The notes below the pieces were generated by a model. That model was not told the origin of the DNA. It ran no database searches and saw only the letters and a list, made by a program, of their open reading frames with translations. 64,000 nt of DNA from an uncultured Desulfobulbus sp. (GTDB taxonomy: Bacteria; Desulfobacterota; Desulfobulbia; Desulfobulbales; Desulfobulbaceae). Both the position numbers and the translations under genes were made by a program. The DNA lies in contig NZ_OY760916.1 of the NCBI RefSeq assembly GCF_963664075.1, forward strand, positions 3,927,001 through 3,991,000, given 5' to 3'. Positions 17,196 through 26,231 of the stretch are shown here, piece by piece (within the stretch, counting starts at the first letter, position 1; the number at the start of each line of letters is the position of its first letter).

Positions 17196-18491
17196 CAGGG
17201 CAAGCGCACGAAAAAGCTAGCCAGCAAGTACCTTGGCGAGGAAGTTATTATCGCAGGCACATCGAAACTGTTTTTGCTTGATACTCATTTTGGTTTGCTC
17301 TTGCTGAAGAAGATTGCGTGCAATATGTCGCAGTACGGCAAAATTTTCGGGGGCATCGTCTTTTCGGATTCGGCATTCATCTTCTCGAAATGTGACATCA
17401 AGTACATAGTGAAGAGAATTTTCTATGCCCCAGTGGGAGCGAACCGCTTTGGCAAAAAATTCAGTTTTGCTTTCTTGGCTCGAAATATAATAGCGGCATT
17501 CTGTCGTTTTTTTGTTCTTTACTTGCCGCTCTGCAACGACAACACCAATTGTCCGGAGCCCCTTCCACTGTGCAGCCATTGGCAACTCGGAGGCATCGGT
17601 TGTGTAATGAGAGAGGATTTCATGGCGGCCATGGCCCTTGCTCTCGCTTTGGTAGAAATCAAATTTATCGCTGTTAAAGGTCTCTGCGTCTGCTTGATTG
17701 AAAATCGTCTCAACGGCTTTCAGCAATGAGCCCTGATTGCCTTTTAAGCCTAATACGTAATCACCACCTTGTTGGACGATCTGTTCGGCTATCTTCTTTT
17801 GACACCCCATGGCGTCAATAGTCACGATGCAGCCTTTGATTTCCAGCAGTTTTAAAAGTTCAGGAATTGCGGTGATTTCGTTTGATTTTTCTTCGGTTTT
17901 GACTTGCCCTAAAACAAGTCGATTGTTCGCGGCCCAGGCACTGACCATATGAATGGCTGACTTCCCCGACTTGGAGTCGTGCGACCGCCTTAAGGTCTTA
18001 CCGTCGATAGGGATAATTTCGCCATCAGTAACCTCGACCACGGAGTGCACCCAACTCAAAAAGCATTCTTGAAAAATTTTGGTATTAAGACGAGATATGA
18101 CTCGTCGAAATGTATCGTGCCCAGGGATACCATTAGGGAGTTCAAGAAACGTTGCGAGCCATGCTTGTTTGGCTTGCCCGAAAATTTCTATTTGTTCCCA
18201 GCCAGATGCACCAGATGCTACCCCGCAGATGGCAATGGTAATAATATCGATGAGCAGGTGTCGGTTTTTACCTTCGACTCTCGGATCTTTCAAGTTTTCG
18301 AAATGGGAAGCTATGTCTGGTTTTGTTGATTTCATACCCCTTCTCCAATTGGTGATTTTTGAAGGGTAGTTTATATAGCATATACGAACAAGATTGAATA
18401 ATAATTCGATTTCATTCATTTTTTAACGCCAAGTTAGCCGAACCCAGTCGCTAAACAGGCTTTGTTAGGACATTTTGGTGCGCTTGCCCTG
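17196..18491 (-). mobile_element. ISAs1-family insertion sequence, complete (1296 bp)
   Basis: Terminal inverted repeats CAGGGCAAGCGCAC at both ends (right end read as reverse complement), flanked by an exact 10-bp duplication CCGCCTTAGC. One transposase gene on the minus strand fills the element. It landed three bases beyond the stop codon of the acyltransferase gene at 18505, so no gene is broken. Confidence 0.94.
17217..18335 (-). CDS. ISAs1 family transposase
   Basis: Start set at the ATG giving MKSTKPDIASHFENLKDPR because GGAGAAGGGGT precedes it; the frame extends 28 codons further without a ribosome site. 372 residues. DPRVEGKNRHLLIDIITIAIC is the family's N-terminal DDE_Tnp_1-associated domain. 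IPIDGKTLRRSHDS holds the first catalytic Asp, IVTIDAMGCQKKIAEQIV the second, and RSHWGIENSLHYVLDVTFRED the Glu (the 'H-W-x-I-E-N' signature). Frame is intact, so likely active. Confidence 0.95.
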   Translation of the reverse strand: MKSTKPDIASHFENLKDPRVEGKNRHLLIDIITIAICGVASGASGWEQIEIFGQAKQAWLATFLELPNGIPGHDTFRRVISRLNTKIFQECFLSWVHSVVEVTDGEIIPIDGKTLRRSHDSKSGKSAIHMVSAWAANNRLVLGQVKTEEKSNEITAIPELLKLLEIKGCIVTIDAMGCQKKIAEQIVQQGGDYVLGLKGNQGSLLKAVETIFNQADAETFNSDKFDFYQSESKGHGRHEILSHYTTDASELPMAAQWKGLRTIGVVVAERQVKNKKTTECRYYISSQESKTEFFAKAVRSHWGIENSLHYVLDVTFREDECRIRKDDAPENFAVLRHIARNLLQQEQTKMSIKQKQFRCACDNNFLAKVLAG

Positions 18492-18501
18492 CCGCCTTAG
18501 C
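18492..18501. repeat. 10-bp target duplication of ISAs1 element, right copy
   Basis: CCGCCTTAGC, identical to 17186-17195. Confidence 0.93.
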
Positions 18502-18504
18502 CTA

Positions 18505-19575
18505 TTACTGTGACCAGGTGAACAGATATCGAACATTAAGCCTATTAGCAATACATACAAGAATTAGAGGGCCAAGCAGGCCAGCAATCACTGCACCGGG
18601 GAGATGAATGCCTATTGAAGCGATACCAAGCAATTTTATACAGACGATACGGTAGCCAGCAGAAAAAATTGTATGAGCAACAAATATTTGCAGAGATTTC
18701 CCTCCAAGCAGAGAGAAAAACCTGGCTAAAAAATGAGCTTTTCGCTGGAGCACTACAACTACCAGCAGCGTAAGACAGATGCCAGGGATGGCGAAAACAG
18801 GAACAAACCATGTTACTATTTGTACACTCAAATGCTCCTTGCACATGGGTATCATTGCGGTAAGAATGAAGGCGAGAAGCGTAAGAACAAGCAACAGATC
18901 AGTTCGGAAGCGTTTACTAGTCGACAAAGAGAGCAGAAAAGGAGAAAGAATAATTCCAGTTGCAAAATAAACAAAATTGTTAGCGAGAAAAGTAATCGGC
19001 AGACAAGAATAAACCAAGCCCATTCGAGCCACTACAAATAAAATTACACCTACACCAAGATACAACGCAGGGCGGACTGTACATTGACGCAGAATGATAA
19101 AAAAAATGAAGATCAAGAACAGTGCATATAAAAACCAGTACTGCATTACCGGAATAAATGGGATGAGTAGAATATCCTTGAGGACTATAGAGTGGGTCGT
19201 GCTTCCTGATAATAAGAGCTGTAAAACAGATTGAATAACCGACCAAAGCAGATAAGGGTAAGCAATCATACGCAGCTTACCTCCTATAAAAACCTTCCAG
19301 GGTTTACAGGAGGATTGTATCGCAAAAATTCCGGCTAGAAAAAAAAAGGCCGGCATGTGAAATGAATATATCCAGGAATCTACCCAGTGATAGACATATT
19401 CATCACGTAATATATTGTTATTGAATACCGCTCGCCAAGCATGCCCGAAAACGACAAGCAGAATAAGGAGTCCTTTAGCGGCATCAATAAATTTGTTCCG
19501 CCGTTGCCCCACCTCATTTTTGCTAGCTATATTGTCTTGCACAGTCAAGAAACCGCAGCCCCAAAACTTTACCAA
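18505..19575 (-). CDS. Acyltransferase family 3 membrane protein
   Basis: Up to 356 residues; the 5' end is uncertain because the longest frame starts with TTG, and a GTG twelve codons in is also possible. FIDAAKGLLILLVVFGHAWRAV carries the conserved His of the acyltransferase-3 family and FHMPAFFFLAGIF is the second motif (H-M-P-x-F-F). About ten membrane helices follow. Predicted to move acyl groups onto exported glycans. It reads in the same direction as epsI and the exosortase and lies just downstream of them, probably at the end of their transcription unit. An ISAs1 element sits immediately 3' of the stop. Confidence 0.87.
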   Translation of the reverse strand: MVKFWGCGFLTVQDNIASKNEVGQRRNKFIDAAKGLLILLVVFGHAWRAVFNNNILRDEYVYHWVDSWIYSFHMPAFFFLAGIFAIQSSCKPWKVFIGGKLRMIAYPYLLWSVIQSVLQLLLSGSTTHSIVLKDILLIPFIPVMQYWFLYALFLIFIFFIILRQCTVRPALYLGVGVILFVVARMGLVYSCLPITFLANNFVYFATGIILSPFLLSLSTSKRFRTDLLLVLTLLAFILTAMIPMCKEHLSVQIVTWFVPVFAIPGICLTLLVVVVLQRKAHFLARFFSLLGGKSLQIFVAHTIFSAGYRIVCIKLLGIASIGIHLPGAVIAGLLGPLILVCIANRLNVRYLFTWSQ

Positions 19576-19649
19576 ATCAATGTGAATCGCTCAGCACATG
19601 GAAGTTTCACTTCACCCATCCTGGTGAATTATCACTATTTACGAAATAA

Positions 19650-20309
19650 TTACATTTTCGATGACTGGTTAGCGAATCGTAGTATGAAAGGATAAGCGGT
19701 CTGAATAAATCTTATCGCTCTCTTCTTCGTGACATCATAACCGGCATCGCCAACAAACGGCGTTGATACCCGGATAAATCCATGCTTGGGGTCATTAAAC
19801 ATCAGCTTATTATACCCCATATCAATTTTGTTACGATATACCTTCACATTTGCCTTTTCCCGCGCCTGGTACCAATACAAAACCAATTCTCGCTGTTGGC
19901 CAAGTGATGTCACGATTTCCTCGTAGACAATTTTATGTTTCCCTAATTGCAGCACCTGTGTTTTCGGTTGCTCGTCAACTTTCCAGCCATGACTAGGGTA
20001 ACAAATCAACGGGGAGTGGGCAGCATATGCTTTATTCGAGGTATAATAATAGCCAACATAAAGCGTTATCGGACCATTTTGGTTACTATAGGTTTTGAAA
20101 AGGTAATCGTCTAGCTTGAGCATTGCATACGCTTCTGCCCCCAAATCGATATCGAAAGACGCCGTATAACCAGGTATTTCTGCTAAGTACGCTTTAAGGG
20201 GGGCAGCTTTTCCTGTAGCGGTAGGAGCGTTATATAAATAGACAAACAGGCTGGACCCCAGAAAAAGGGCAATCAGCACAAATAGTTTTATTATTTTTTG
20301 TTTTCCCAA
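19650..20309 (-). CDS. epsI: Exosortase-associated protein EpsI (DUF3485)
   Basis: A TTG at 20309 is preferred because GGGGAGGA lies ten bases upstream; a TTG eight codons earlier (20333) is the longest option. About 219 residues: one N-terminal membrane anchor (IKLFVLIALFLGSSLFVYLY), then a periplasmic domain with YVGYYYTSNKAYAAHSPLIC and YPSHGWKV, the H-S-P...C-x-P-x-x-G-W signature of EpsI proteins. EpsI accompanies exosortases in EPS loci; its biochemical role is not established. Overlaps the 3' end of the exosortase gene, so co-translation is likely. Confidence 0.9.
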   Translation of the reverse strand: MGKQKIIKLFVLIALFLGSSLFVYLYNAPTATGKAAPLKAYLAEIPGYTASFDIDLGAEAYAMLKLDDYLFKTYSNQNGPITLYVGYYYTSNKAYAAHSPLICYPSHGWKVDEQPKTQVLQLGKHKIVYEEIVTSLGQQRELVLYWYQAREKANVKVYRNKIDMGYNKLMFNDPKHGFIRVSTPFVGDAGYDVTKKRAIRFIQTAYPFILRFANQSSKM

Positions 20310-21193
20310 AATTCCAAAATCCTCCCCGCCCAAAAAAGAACAGCCAGGGCAAGGCCAAAAATGACCAGACCTGTCAAAGTATGCAGTGTTCCCTGATACA
20401 AATCCAACCCAAAGAAATGAAATAACAGTATAATCGAGACAACACGTATCAAATTAACGACTATCGCCACTGGCACGCTAATGGCTATAAGGATCACTTT
20501 GCTCCACACCTGTCGCAGAACAAAAAATCCCATGATAACGCTCAACGTGAGCAGAGTTATGACCGAGCGTAACCCACTGCAGGCCTCGATTACCTCAAAA
20601 CTTTTTTCTGGAATGGTCAAAACATTCCCTGCGCGAAAAACAGGGATCCCTACCCAGTCCACGATGGCAGCACTCATTTGCGAGACTTTAAGCTGCAGGG
20701 GGAAGGTTAGTTGAATGTAGAGTTGATCAGGGAAAGGAATCAGCATGAGGAGGAGGAGCAGGGGCGTAAAAAATACCCGCAACGCCTGGATGCCGAACAA
20801 AAAAATCAGTGCTCCGACGATAGTCAGATACATCGATAATGCAATGACAGTGTGGACTTCAGTCAGTAGGCTGAAAAAATAACAGATAGATGAGATGCCA
20901 AGGATCCCTCCCCCCAGCCAGCTGAATCTGGGGGAGAGACCAATCAATTTGTCTTTTGCTTGATAAGCTATATACAAAATTATGGGAAGCGTAAGAAAAG
21001 CATGCGAGTACTCTTCAGAATCTGCCCATTTTGCAAAGAGAATCTTAAAAACTGGCCAATAGGCCACCCCAAACAAAATACAGGCTACAAGCCCCAGCAA
21101 TATAGCACGACGTTCCCTCATAACCACCTGAACAGGATGCGATGTCACAGGCATCACGCAGAAGACGTCTGTGCATTCGAATTGTATTTTCAT
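20291..21193 (-). CDS. Exosortase (Xrt family) membrane transpeptidase
   Basis: Up to 300 residues with about eight membrane segments. The three catalytic positions of the exosortase/archaeosortase family are visible: Cys in EVIEACSGLRSVITLL, Arg in VAIVVNLIRVVSIILL and His in QGTLHTLTGLVIFG. The enzyme recognises and processes PEP-CTERM C-terminal signals at the inner membrane. The first ATG has no clear ribosome site; an ATG at codon 25 (MRERRAILLG) follows AGGTGG and may be the true start. Next gene is epsI; upstream on the same strand are three secreted proteins. A likely substrate with a VPEP tail lies at 26712-27371. Confidence 0.93.
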   Translation of the reverse strand: MKIQFECTDVFCVMPVTSHPVQVVMRERRAILLGLVACILFGVAYWPVFKILFAKWADSEEYSHAFLTLPIILYIAYQAKDKLIGLSPRFSWLGGGILGISSICYFFSLLTEVHTVIALSMYLTIVGALIFLFGIQALRVFFTPLLLLLMLIPFPDQLYIQLTFPLQLKVSQMSAAIVDWVGIPVFRAGNVLTIPEKSFEVIEACSGLRSVITLLTLSVIMGFFVLRQVWSKVILIAISVPVAIVVNLIRVVSIILLFHFFGLDLYQGTLHTLTGLVIFGLALAVLFWAGRILEFWENKK

Positions 21194-21300
21194 GCAGATA
21201 GAATAGGTGCGGAAAAAAGTAACTTGGCAGTCCCTTTTTTCTATGTAGTCGTATTCTAATACCGTCCTGTCCCTATAGCAACACCAAAGCCCACTATTAT

Positions 21301-21696
21301 CTACTGCACGTAATGGATATCGAGAAGCTGTGGGATTGGCAGAGCCGAAACTGCTTCAGTAGGGTTAATAGTTATTATAGATGAATAACCGCTCTCTTCT
21401 GTACCGATAAAGGCTGTCAAGGTAAAATGGTAGATGGCATTGGCATCCAGGCCCGTAATAGTGTATGTCGTCACGTTACCTAAGGTTATAGGCGATGGCC
21501 CATCGCCTGCCTCCGTGCCATCAAAGGGGGCTGTAGCGGTCCCCCCTTTTTTGTAGTACAGCTTGTAGCCGTCGACAGGCTCCTCATTTGCGGTCCAATT
21601 GAACGTATAGTCCTGGGCTAAACAGGTTGCCGAGTCAGCAACGAACCCAGTAAAAAGCAAACATCCTACCATGAACCATGCACGCTTCATAATCAT
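21301..21696 (-). CDS. Small secreted fibronectin type III-like protein
   Basis: 131 residues. An N-terminal signal peptide (MKRAWFMVGCLLFTGFVADS, cleavage probably near ATCLA/QD) is followed by one FN3-like beta-sandwich: FNWTANEEPVDGYKLYYKKG, then TYTITGLDANAIYHFTLTAF. No PEP-CTERM or anchor at the C-terminus (ends LLDIHYVQ). Lies directly upstream of the exosortase on the same strand and downstream of two larger secreted proteins, so it belongs to the same export-linked module. Probably a carbohydrate- or protein-binding component of the extracellular matrix (inference). Confidence 0.75.
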   Translation of the reverse strand: MIMKRAWFMVGCLLFTGFVADSATCLAQDYTFNWTANEEPVDGYKLYYKKGGTATAPFDGTEAGDGPSPITLGNVTTYTITGLDANAIYHFTLTAFIGTEESGYSSIITINPTEAVSALPIPQLLDIHYVQ

Positions 21697-21723
21697 TACA
21701 CTTTTATTTTTTCATTCTATGAA

Positions 21724-22524
21724 TCAAGGATTGTAGGTCAGTTTGACGGCATCAGCTATTACATAGCCATCAGGTGCACTTGACAATGTAACCTTTACCT
21801 CCCCAGCTTCGAGAGGATAAGTACCCAATGTAACAAATTCCCCAGAACCAGTCTGCTGATTTATATACACTGCACCGAGTGATGTTGTATTATTCATAAT
21901 TACGAATGGCGCTTTAGAACTCCTACTACTTCCAGTAGCCGACATATGGCTGTATAGTGTATAATTTCCTGCGACAGGAACCGAGAAAGACCATGTAGCC
22001 TGGGATGCTCCATCTCCTTTATCAGTAAACTTATACCCTGTTCCATAATAATCAGGATGAAAGGTAGAATCCCCCCAGGTACCAACAGTTGAAAAATTTG
22101 CAGCATCTGCATCATCAACAATTACATCAAAGGATTCTGTATATAAGGAAAGAGCCACCTGCTTTATTGCCACACCGCCATTATTGTCCGTCACTGTCAA
22201 GGTCACAGTAGCAGAGCTAGATAAAAATTGATGCGTGGATGAGACTCCTTCTGCACTTGATCCATCTCCAAAATCCCATACATATTTTTCAATTGTTCCA
22301 TCTGTATCGGTTGATCCTGAGGCATCAAAAGTAACTGTTTTACCATCAACTGCAGTAGACAATTGGGCAACAGGAGGTGAATTTGCATTCAAAACATCGG
22401 TAATGGTCACCTCTTTAAGGCTTCCTGAAAAATCAACCGCTGAAGCAGAGGTCGCAATTAGCAGGGTTCCCCAAAATACCATCTGGGCGCGAATTTCGTA
22501 TCGGGGGAGAATAAACCGTTTCAT
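21724..22524 (-). CDS. Secreted PKD-domain protein with golvesin/Xly-type C-terminal domain
   Basis: 266 residues: signal peptide (ending near SASAVD), a PKD domain at about 50-125 (VTFDASGSTDTDGTIEKYVW, DFGDGSSAEGVSSTHQF), then at 130-264 a golvesin C-terminal-like domain: FDVIVDDADAANFSTVGTWG, YYGTGYKF, ATWSFSVPVAGNYTLYSHM, and the closing GYVIADAVKLTYNP. That second domain is known from golvesin and xanthan lyase-type proteins and is thought to bind polysaccharide. Has good ribosome site (AGGAGATTCAAG). No sorting tail, so it is probably released or held by polysaccharide. Confidence 0.82.
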   Translation of the reverse strand: MKRFILPRYEIRAQMVFWGTLLIATSASAVDFSGSLKEVTITDVLNANSPPVAQLSTAVDGKTVTFDASGSTDTDGTIEKYVWDFGDGSSAEGVSSTHQFLSSSATVTLTVTDNNGGVAIKQVALSLYTESFDVIVDDADAANFSTVGTWGDSTFHPDYYGTGYKFTDKGDGASQATWSFSVPVAGNYTLYSHMSATGSSRSSKAPFVIMNNTTSLGAVYINQQTGSGEFVTLGTYPLEAGEVKVTLSSAPDGYVIADAVKLTYNP

Positions 22525-22617
22525 CTTGAATCTCCTATAATGAATGCGACATATGACTTTCAGTCAAATACATGCTTTAAACAATTGCCACTTTACGGGT
22601 TCAATACTCTTCGGAGT

Positions 22618-25257
22618 TCAAGGAGCATACAGCACGCCGTTTGAGGCTTCGCTCAGTTCTCCGCTGTTTTCAAGCGCTCGAATAGTGAAGGTTGTGACTT
22701 CAGCCGGACGGGCTATTTCGCATTGCACCTGTCGGGCCGAGGGGTCAGAAACCGTACACACCTGCTTTCCATTTGCCTCAATACTGAACCCGGAAATGTT
22801 TAGTTCCTGTGCTGTATCATAGGTCCAGGTAAAGGTTGCCAGAGCTATTTCCTGGCTCTGGGCGAGGGCTATATACCCCACCGTTTCTTCTACATGGGCC
22901 ACTTCTGCATCTTTTGACTGCTCTTCTTCAATTTTGACCTCCACACCAGAGGACGAAAGGCTCTGCATCCTGAGCGACGAAGGCTCGGTACTGTTGCACG
23001 TCTGCATATCGGCCAGAAGCAACGGAGGTGTAGAATACACGTTTGTAAACGCCAGATTTTTCCAGGAATCTTGCACCATACCAGCTGATGTCACCACAGA
23101 ATAGTTCACCATTCCCAAATCGCCTTTACCCGGTTCCCAGGCCAGATAAAAGACTGTTTCAGCGACGTGTTTATTGACGTTGAGTTCTTGTTCGCGAAAA
23201 TAATAGCTAAACCCTGTCGTAGTAACACTCTTCACACGTCCGCTGATAGCGTCCTCTTCGTTTGCCGTTGCCACGGTTGTGAGAACCAGAGGCGCGGTGG
23301 CAAAGGATTGGCTGTACGGTATGGTGGCCCATTTTGTGGTTCCCGCAAAGCTGCCAGCCTCAAGCATAAGACCATTTGGCAATGTATGCAGCCCTTTTTC
23401 TACAACAAGATAACTGACGAATTCTTCTCCATGAATAGCGTCCAGATAGTTCCACTCCGCAAATTTGATGTCGAAGCCTGTCGAATCGACATTACGTAGG
23501 CGAATTGCACCGGGTGCAGCATCGTTGAAGCTGGCCGGCCCTGCAACGACAATAGGATCTGTAAACGTCGTTTCCAATGAAACGCGTACCCAGTCCCCAG
23601 TTACCGCAACTTCACCTATTTCAACATTTAAGCTCGCCTCATCCTCTTCGGGCTGAACAGTAACTGTCGTGGACGCAGTTCCCGTTGCCCCCAGATCGTC
23701 CGTAACCTGCAGCGTTGCGGTAAAAGAGGCCTCCGTTGTGTAGGTATGAGTAACAGTTTTACTCGTGCCAGAGCCACCATCTCCATAATGCCAGGTGTAG
23801 GAAGCTATAGAGCCATCACTATCTGCAGAGCCTGAAGCATCAAATGTTACGGTTAACGGGGCCGCCCCACTGTTGGGAGTTACGTTGATTGCCGCAGTTG
23901 GTGCTGCATTCTCGGTGGCTGCTGTTACAACAACTGGCGTAGTCGTCGTATCTGTAAGCCCATTGCTATCGATCACCTGCAGCGAGGCTGAATATGTACC
24001 GGCGGAGGTGAATGAATGTGATACATTTGCCCCGCTTGCAGATGTTCCATCACCAAAGCTCCAGAAATAGCTGCTTATTGTCGCCGGAGCAATCACAGTG
24101 GACTTCGAACCATCGAAACTCACCACGAGAGGTGCCGCTCCCACCGCCACAGACGAGGAAATCACTGCGATCGGAGGAGAATTGACAACCACAGGTTCGT
24201 TAACAACAACCGAAACGAATGCCGAACTAGTTACCCCAAGCGAATCAACCACGTTCAGCTTGGCAGTGTATGTACCGGCATTGCTATACTCTTTACTTAT
24301 CTGACTGGCCTCACCTGTGGAACCGTCACCAAAATCCCATTGGTATTGAATGATATTCCCTGTGGAAGACGCCGCATCAAAATTAACCGTCAGAGGGGCG
24401 GTTCCTTCAAGTTGATCAGCCTGGATAACCGCAAACAGCACACTCGGTTCAGGCGACAATTTAAAATATGCCAGGACATTAGAGAGTTCGGTTTCTTTAT
24501 CATCGACATCCACCGCTTTGATTCCATAGGCAAGGGCATCACTCGGAACATCAACGACACAGGTAAGCGAACGAGCTGTAGTGTCTGTTGTTTGACAAAT
24601 TGCCATATTGTTCTGATACACGCGAAAGGCTGTAATTGCGGTGGGATCGCCGGTGTAATCCCAGGTGAAATCCAGAGATTTAAATGTATATATTTCTGGA
24701 TACGAGGTAGGGTTAAAATTCAAGAGATTTGATCGCTCACTTTCAGTACCATCAGTCAACACCTGGCTCATTGAGAACTCCATCTCTCCTGCTATGAGAT
24801 TAGCCGTGCACGATATGGAGGTGTCTGAAGGGGTTGTCGTTGCACACAATTTTTCTCCATTAAGCCAGATGTTATACCCCGTTATGATAGATGTATCTTC
24901 AGGCGGTTCCCAATGAAAAGTAAATTGTTTATTGCCGACATGAGGTTCACCGAGAGATCCAAGTGCAAATGGCGCGGAATGCTGGCTTTTCGAACCATCA
25001 GCGAAGGTGGCAACCAACGTAAAATTAGTAACCAGGGCCGTGATATCAACCTCACATTGCATGGAGGTCGCATTCGGATTTTGAGTCTCGCAAACAGGGC
25101 TCCCTTCCTGATAAAGAGTGAAGCCTGTCACTTCCGGCTCAGAGGGGGGGGTATATCCCCATTCAACCTGGATTGTTCGTGTTTCCGCGAAGGCCGTTGC
25201 CGTAAACAAAAGACTGCAGAACAATAAAGTGACGAGGCGGTGAATTATACGTTGCAT
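22618..25257 (-). CDS. Large secreted multidomain protein: FN3-like repeats, three PKD domains, H-type-lectin-like repeats
   Basis: 879 residues. Signal peptide 1-24 (ends TATAFA). Residues 25-280 hold three related FN3-like repeats, each with a conserved pair of Cys (CETQNPNATSMQCEV, CATTTPSDTSISCTA, CQTTDTTARSLTCVV). PKD domains at about 285-360, 365-450 and 455-545 carry WDFGDGST, WSFGDGTS and WHYGDGGS. Residues ~555-800 contain two H-type-lectin-like units (FTDPIVVAGPASFND... and FATAPLVLTTVAT...). A last FN3-like repeat with the same Cys pair closes the protein. No PEP-CTERM. Likely an extracellular adhesin or matrix protein tied to the EPS locus. Confidence 0.8.
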   Translation of the reverse strand: MQRIIHRLVTLLFCSLLFTATAFAETRTIQVEWGYTPPSEPEVTGFTLYQEGSPVCETQNPNATSMQCEVDITALVTNFTLVATFADGSKSQHSAPFALGSLGEPHVGNKQFTFHWEPPEDTSIITGYNIWLNGEKLCATTTPSDTSISCTANLIAGEMEFSMSQVLTDGTESERSNLLNFNPTSYPEIYTFKSLDFTWDYTGDPTAITAFRVYQNNMAICQTTDTTARSLTCVVDVPSDALAYGIKAVDVDDKETELSNVLAYFKLSPEPSVLFAVIQADQLEGTAPLTVNFDAASSTGNIIQYQWDFGDGSTGEASQISKEYSNAGTYTAKLNVVDSLGVTSSAFVSVVVNEPVVVNSPPIAVISSSVAVGAAPLVVSFDGSKSTVIAPATISSYFWSFGDGTSASGANVSHSFTSAGTYSASLQVIDSNGLTDTTTTPVVVTAATENAAPTAAINVTPNSGAAPLTVTFDASGSADSDGSIASYTWHYGDGGSGTSKTVTHTYTTEASFTATLQVTDDLGATGTASTTVTVQPEEDEASLNVEIGEVAVTGDWVRVSLETTFTDPIVVAGPASFNDAAPGAIRLRNVDSTGFDIKFAEWNYLDAIHGEEFVSYLVVEKGLHTLPNGLMLEAGSFAGTTKWATIPYSQSFATAPLVLTTVATANEEDAISGRVKSVTTTGFSYYFREQELNVNKHVAETVFYLAWEPGKGDLGMVNYSVVTSAGMVQDSWKNLAFTNVYSTPPLLLADMQTCNSTEPSSLRMQSLSSSGVEVKIEEEQSKDAEVAHVEETVGYIALAQSQEIALATFTWTYDTAQELNISGFSIEANGKQVCTVSDPSARQVQCEIARPAEVTTFTIRALENSGELSEASNGVLYAP

Positions 25258-25415
25258 AATGGTCCTCGGGTTAATTCTCTAAAGATTTCAGACGCATTCT
25301 TTGATATTGCACGCACAATGCCACGGACCGAAAATATTTTTCAACGATACTTCAAGCCCTTACCATCTACCCCTCAAGCACAGCCACGCGCGAATTCCCA
25401 TTTGGTAACTTCATC

Positions 25416-26231
25416 TCAAAATGCTTTTGAAATCGCCCATCGTGTCCATTCGTATTGAGCCGATGAGAGATCGTTCCTTTTATTGTCCACAAACCTCCCT
25501 AAAGCATCTTTCGATTCAAACTCTATCGAGTAATACCCAGCCGCATATGCCCCTCGTCCCAGTAAGGTCGCCTTACCAGATCGCTCTATGCCGACCATTA
25601 AGTCATGATTTTTGTAAATTACCGAATCTGCTGTTCGGGTTTCTGTTCCATACTTAGATTCTTTGTAAAATTGGTACGTAAACACGGCAACAACCAGAAT
25701 CATGCATAACGCAAGTGTGGATGCCAGTTTTGCATAAGGTGTAAAGCTCTGAGCGTTAAACAAATCCCGTAAGGAGAAACTGACGTGCTTCTTCGTTGCA
25801 AAGTTGATCTCTGTCAGCCGGGCCAAACATGGCTTCACAGCCATTTTAGTAAATTTTTCTACGCTTTCGATCGCCTCATTATCCAGGGGATCGGTCATCG
25901 CCAGGTCAATAATGTTTTTATCTTCATCAACATTGAGCGGCAAAACATCAAACTTGTCACAAAGATATCTTGGCAAAACACGCCTGGCATCGGGTTGAAA
26001 TGCTGCATCAGGGTCGATGATCGGCATACCAAGATGCTTAGACAGCATTTCTGTCATGTGATCGCTTGAAACCACATTCATCCTCACCAAAATGCGCCCT
26101 AATCGACGGTTACCACCAACTTGCATTTTAAGGGCAAGATCGACCTTTTCTTGAGAGGCCAAACCTGATTCTACCAATAGCTCACCCAAACGTTTCTTAG
26201 CTGGTCCAGTTTGCTGTTTCTCTGCAGACAT
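25416..26231 (-). CDS. MshEN (GspE N-terminal) domain protein with one transmembrane segment
   Basis: 271 residues; ATG preceded by AGGAGGAACA. Residues ~13-60 show two tandem 24-residue-type motifs, KRLGELLVESGLASQEKVDL and RRLGRILVRMNVVSSDHMTE, matching the RLGxxLVxxG pattern of MshEN domains, some of which bind cyclic di-GMP (family knowledge). A further GspE-N-like part runs to ~150, then one membrane helix (LASTLALCMILVVAVFTYQF) and a ~75-residue periplasmic tail. There is no ATPase domain, so this is not a secretion motor. Upstream of the secreted-protein/exosortase genes on the same strand; could gate export or EPS production in response to c-di-GMP. Confidence 0.8.
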   Translation of the reverse strand: MSAEKQQTGPAKKRLGELLVESGLASQEKVDLALKMQVGGNRRLGRILVRMNVVSSDHMTEMLSKHLGMPIIDPDAAFQPDARRVLPRYLCDKFDVLPLNVDEDKNIIDLAMTDPLDNEAIESVEKFTKMAVKPCLARLTEINFATKKHVSFSLRDLFNAQSFTPYAKLASTLALCMILVVAVFTYQFYKESKYGTETRTADSVIYKNHDLMVGIERSGKATLLGRGAYAAGYYSIEFESKDALGRFVDNKRNDLSSAQYEWTRWAISKAF

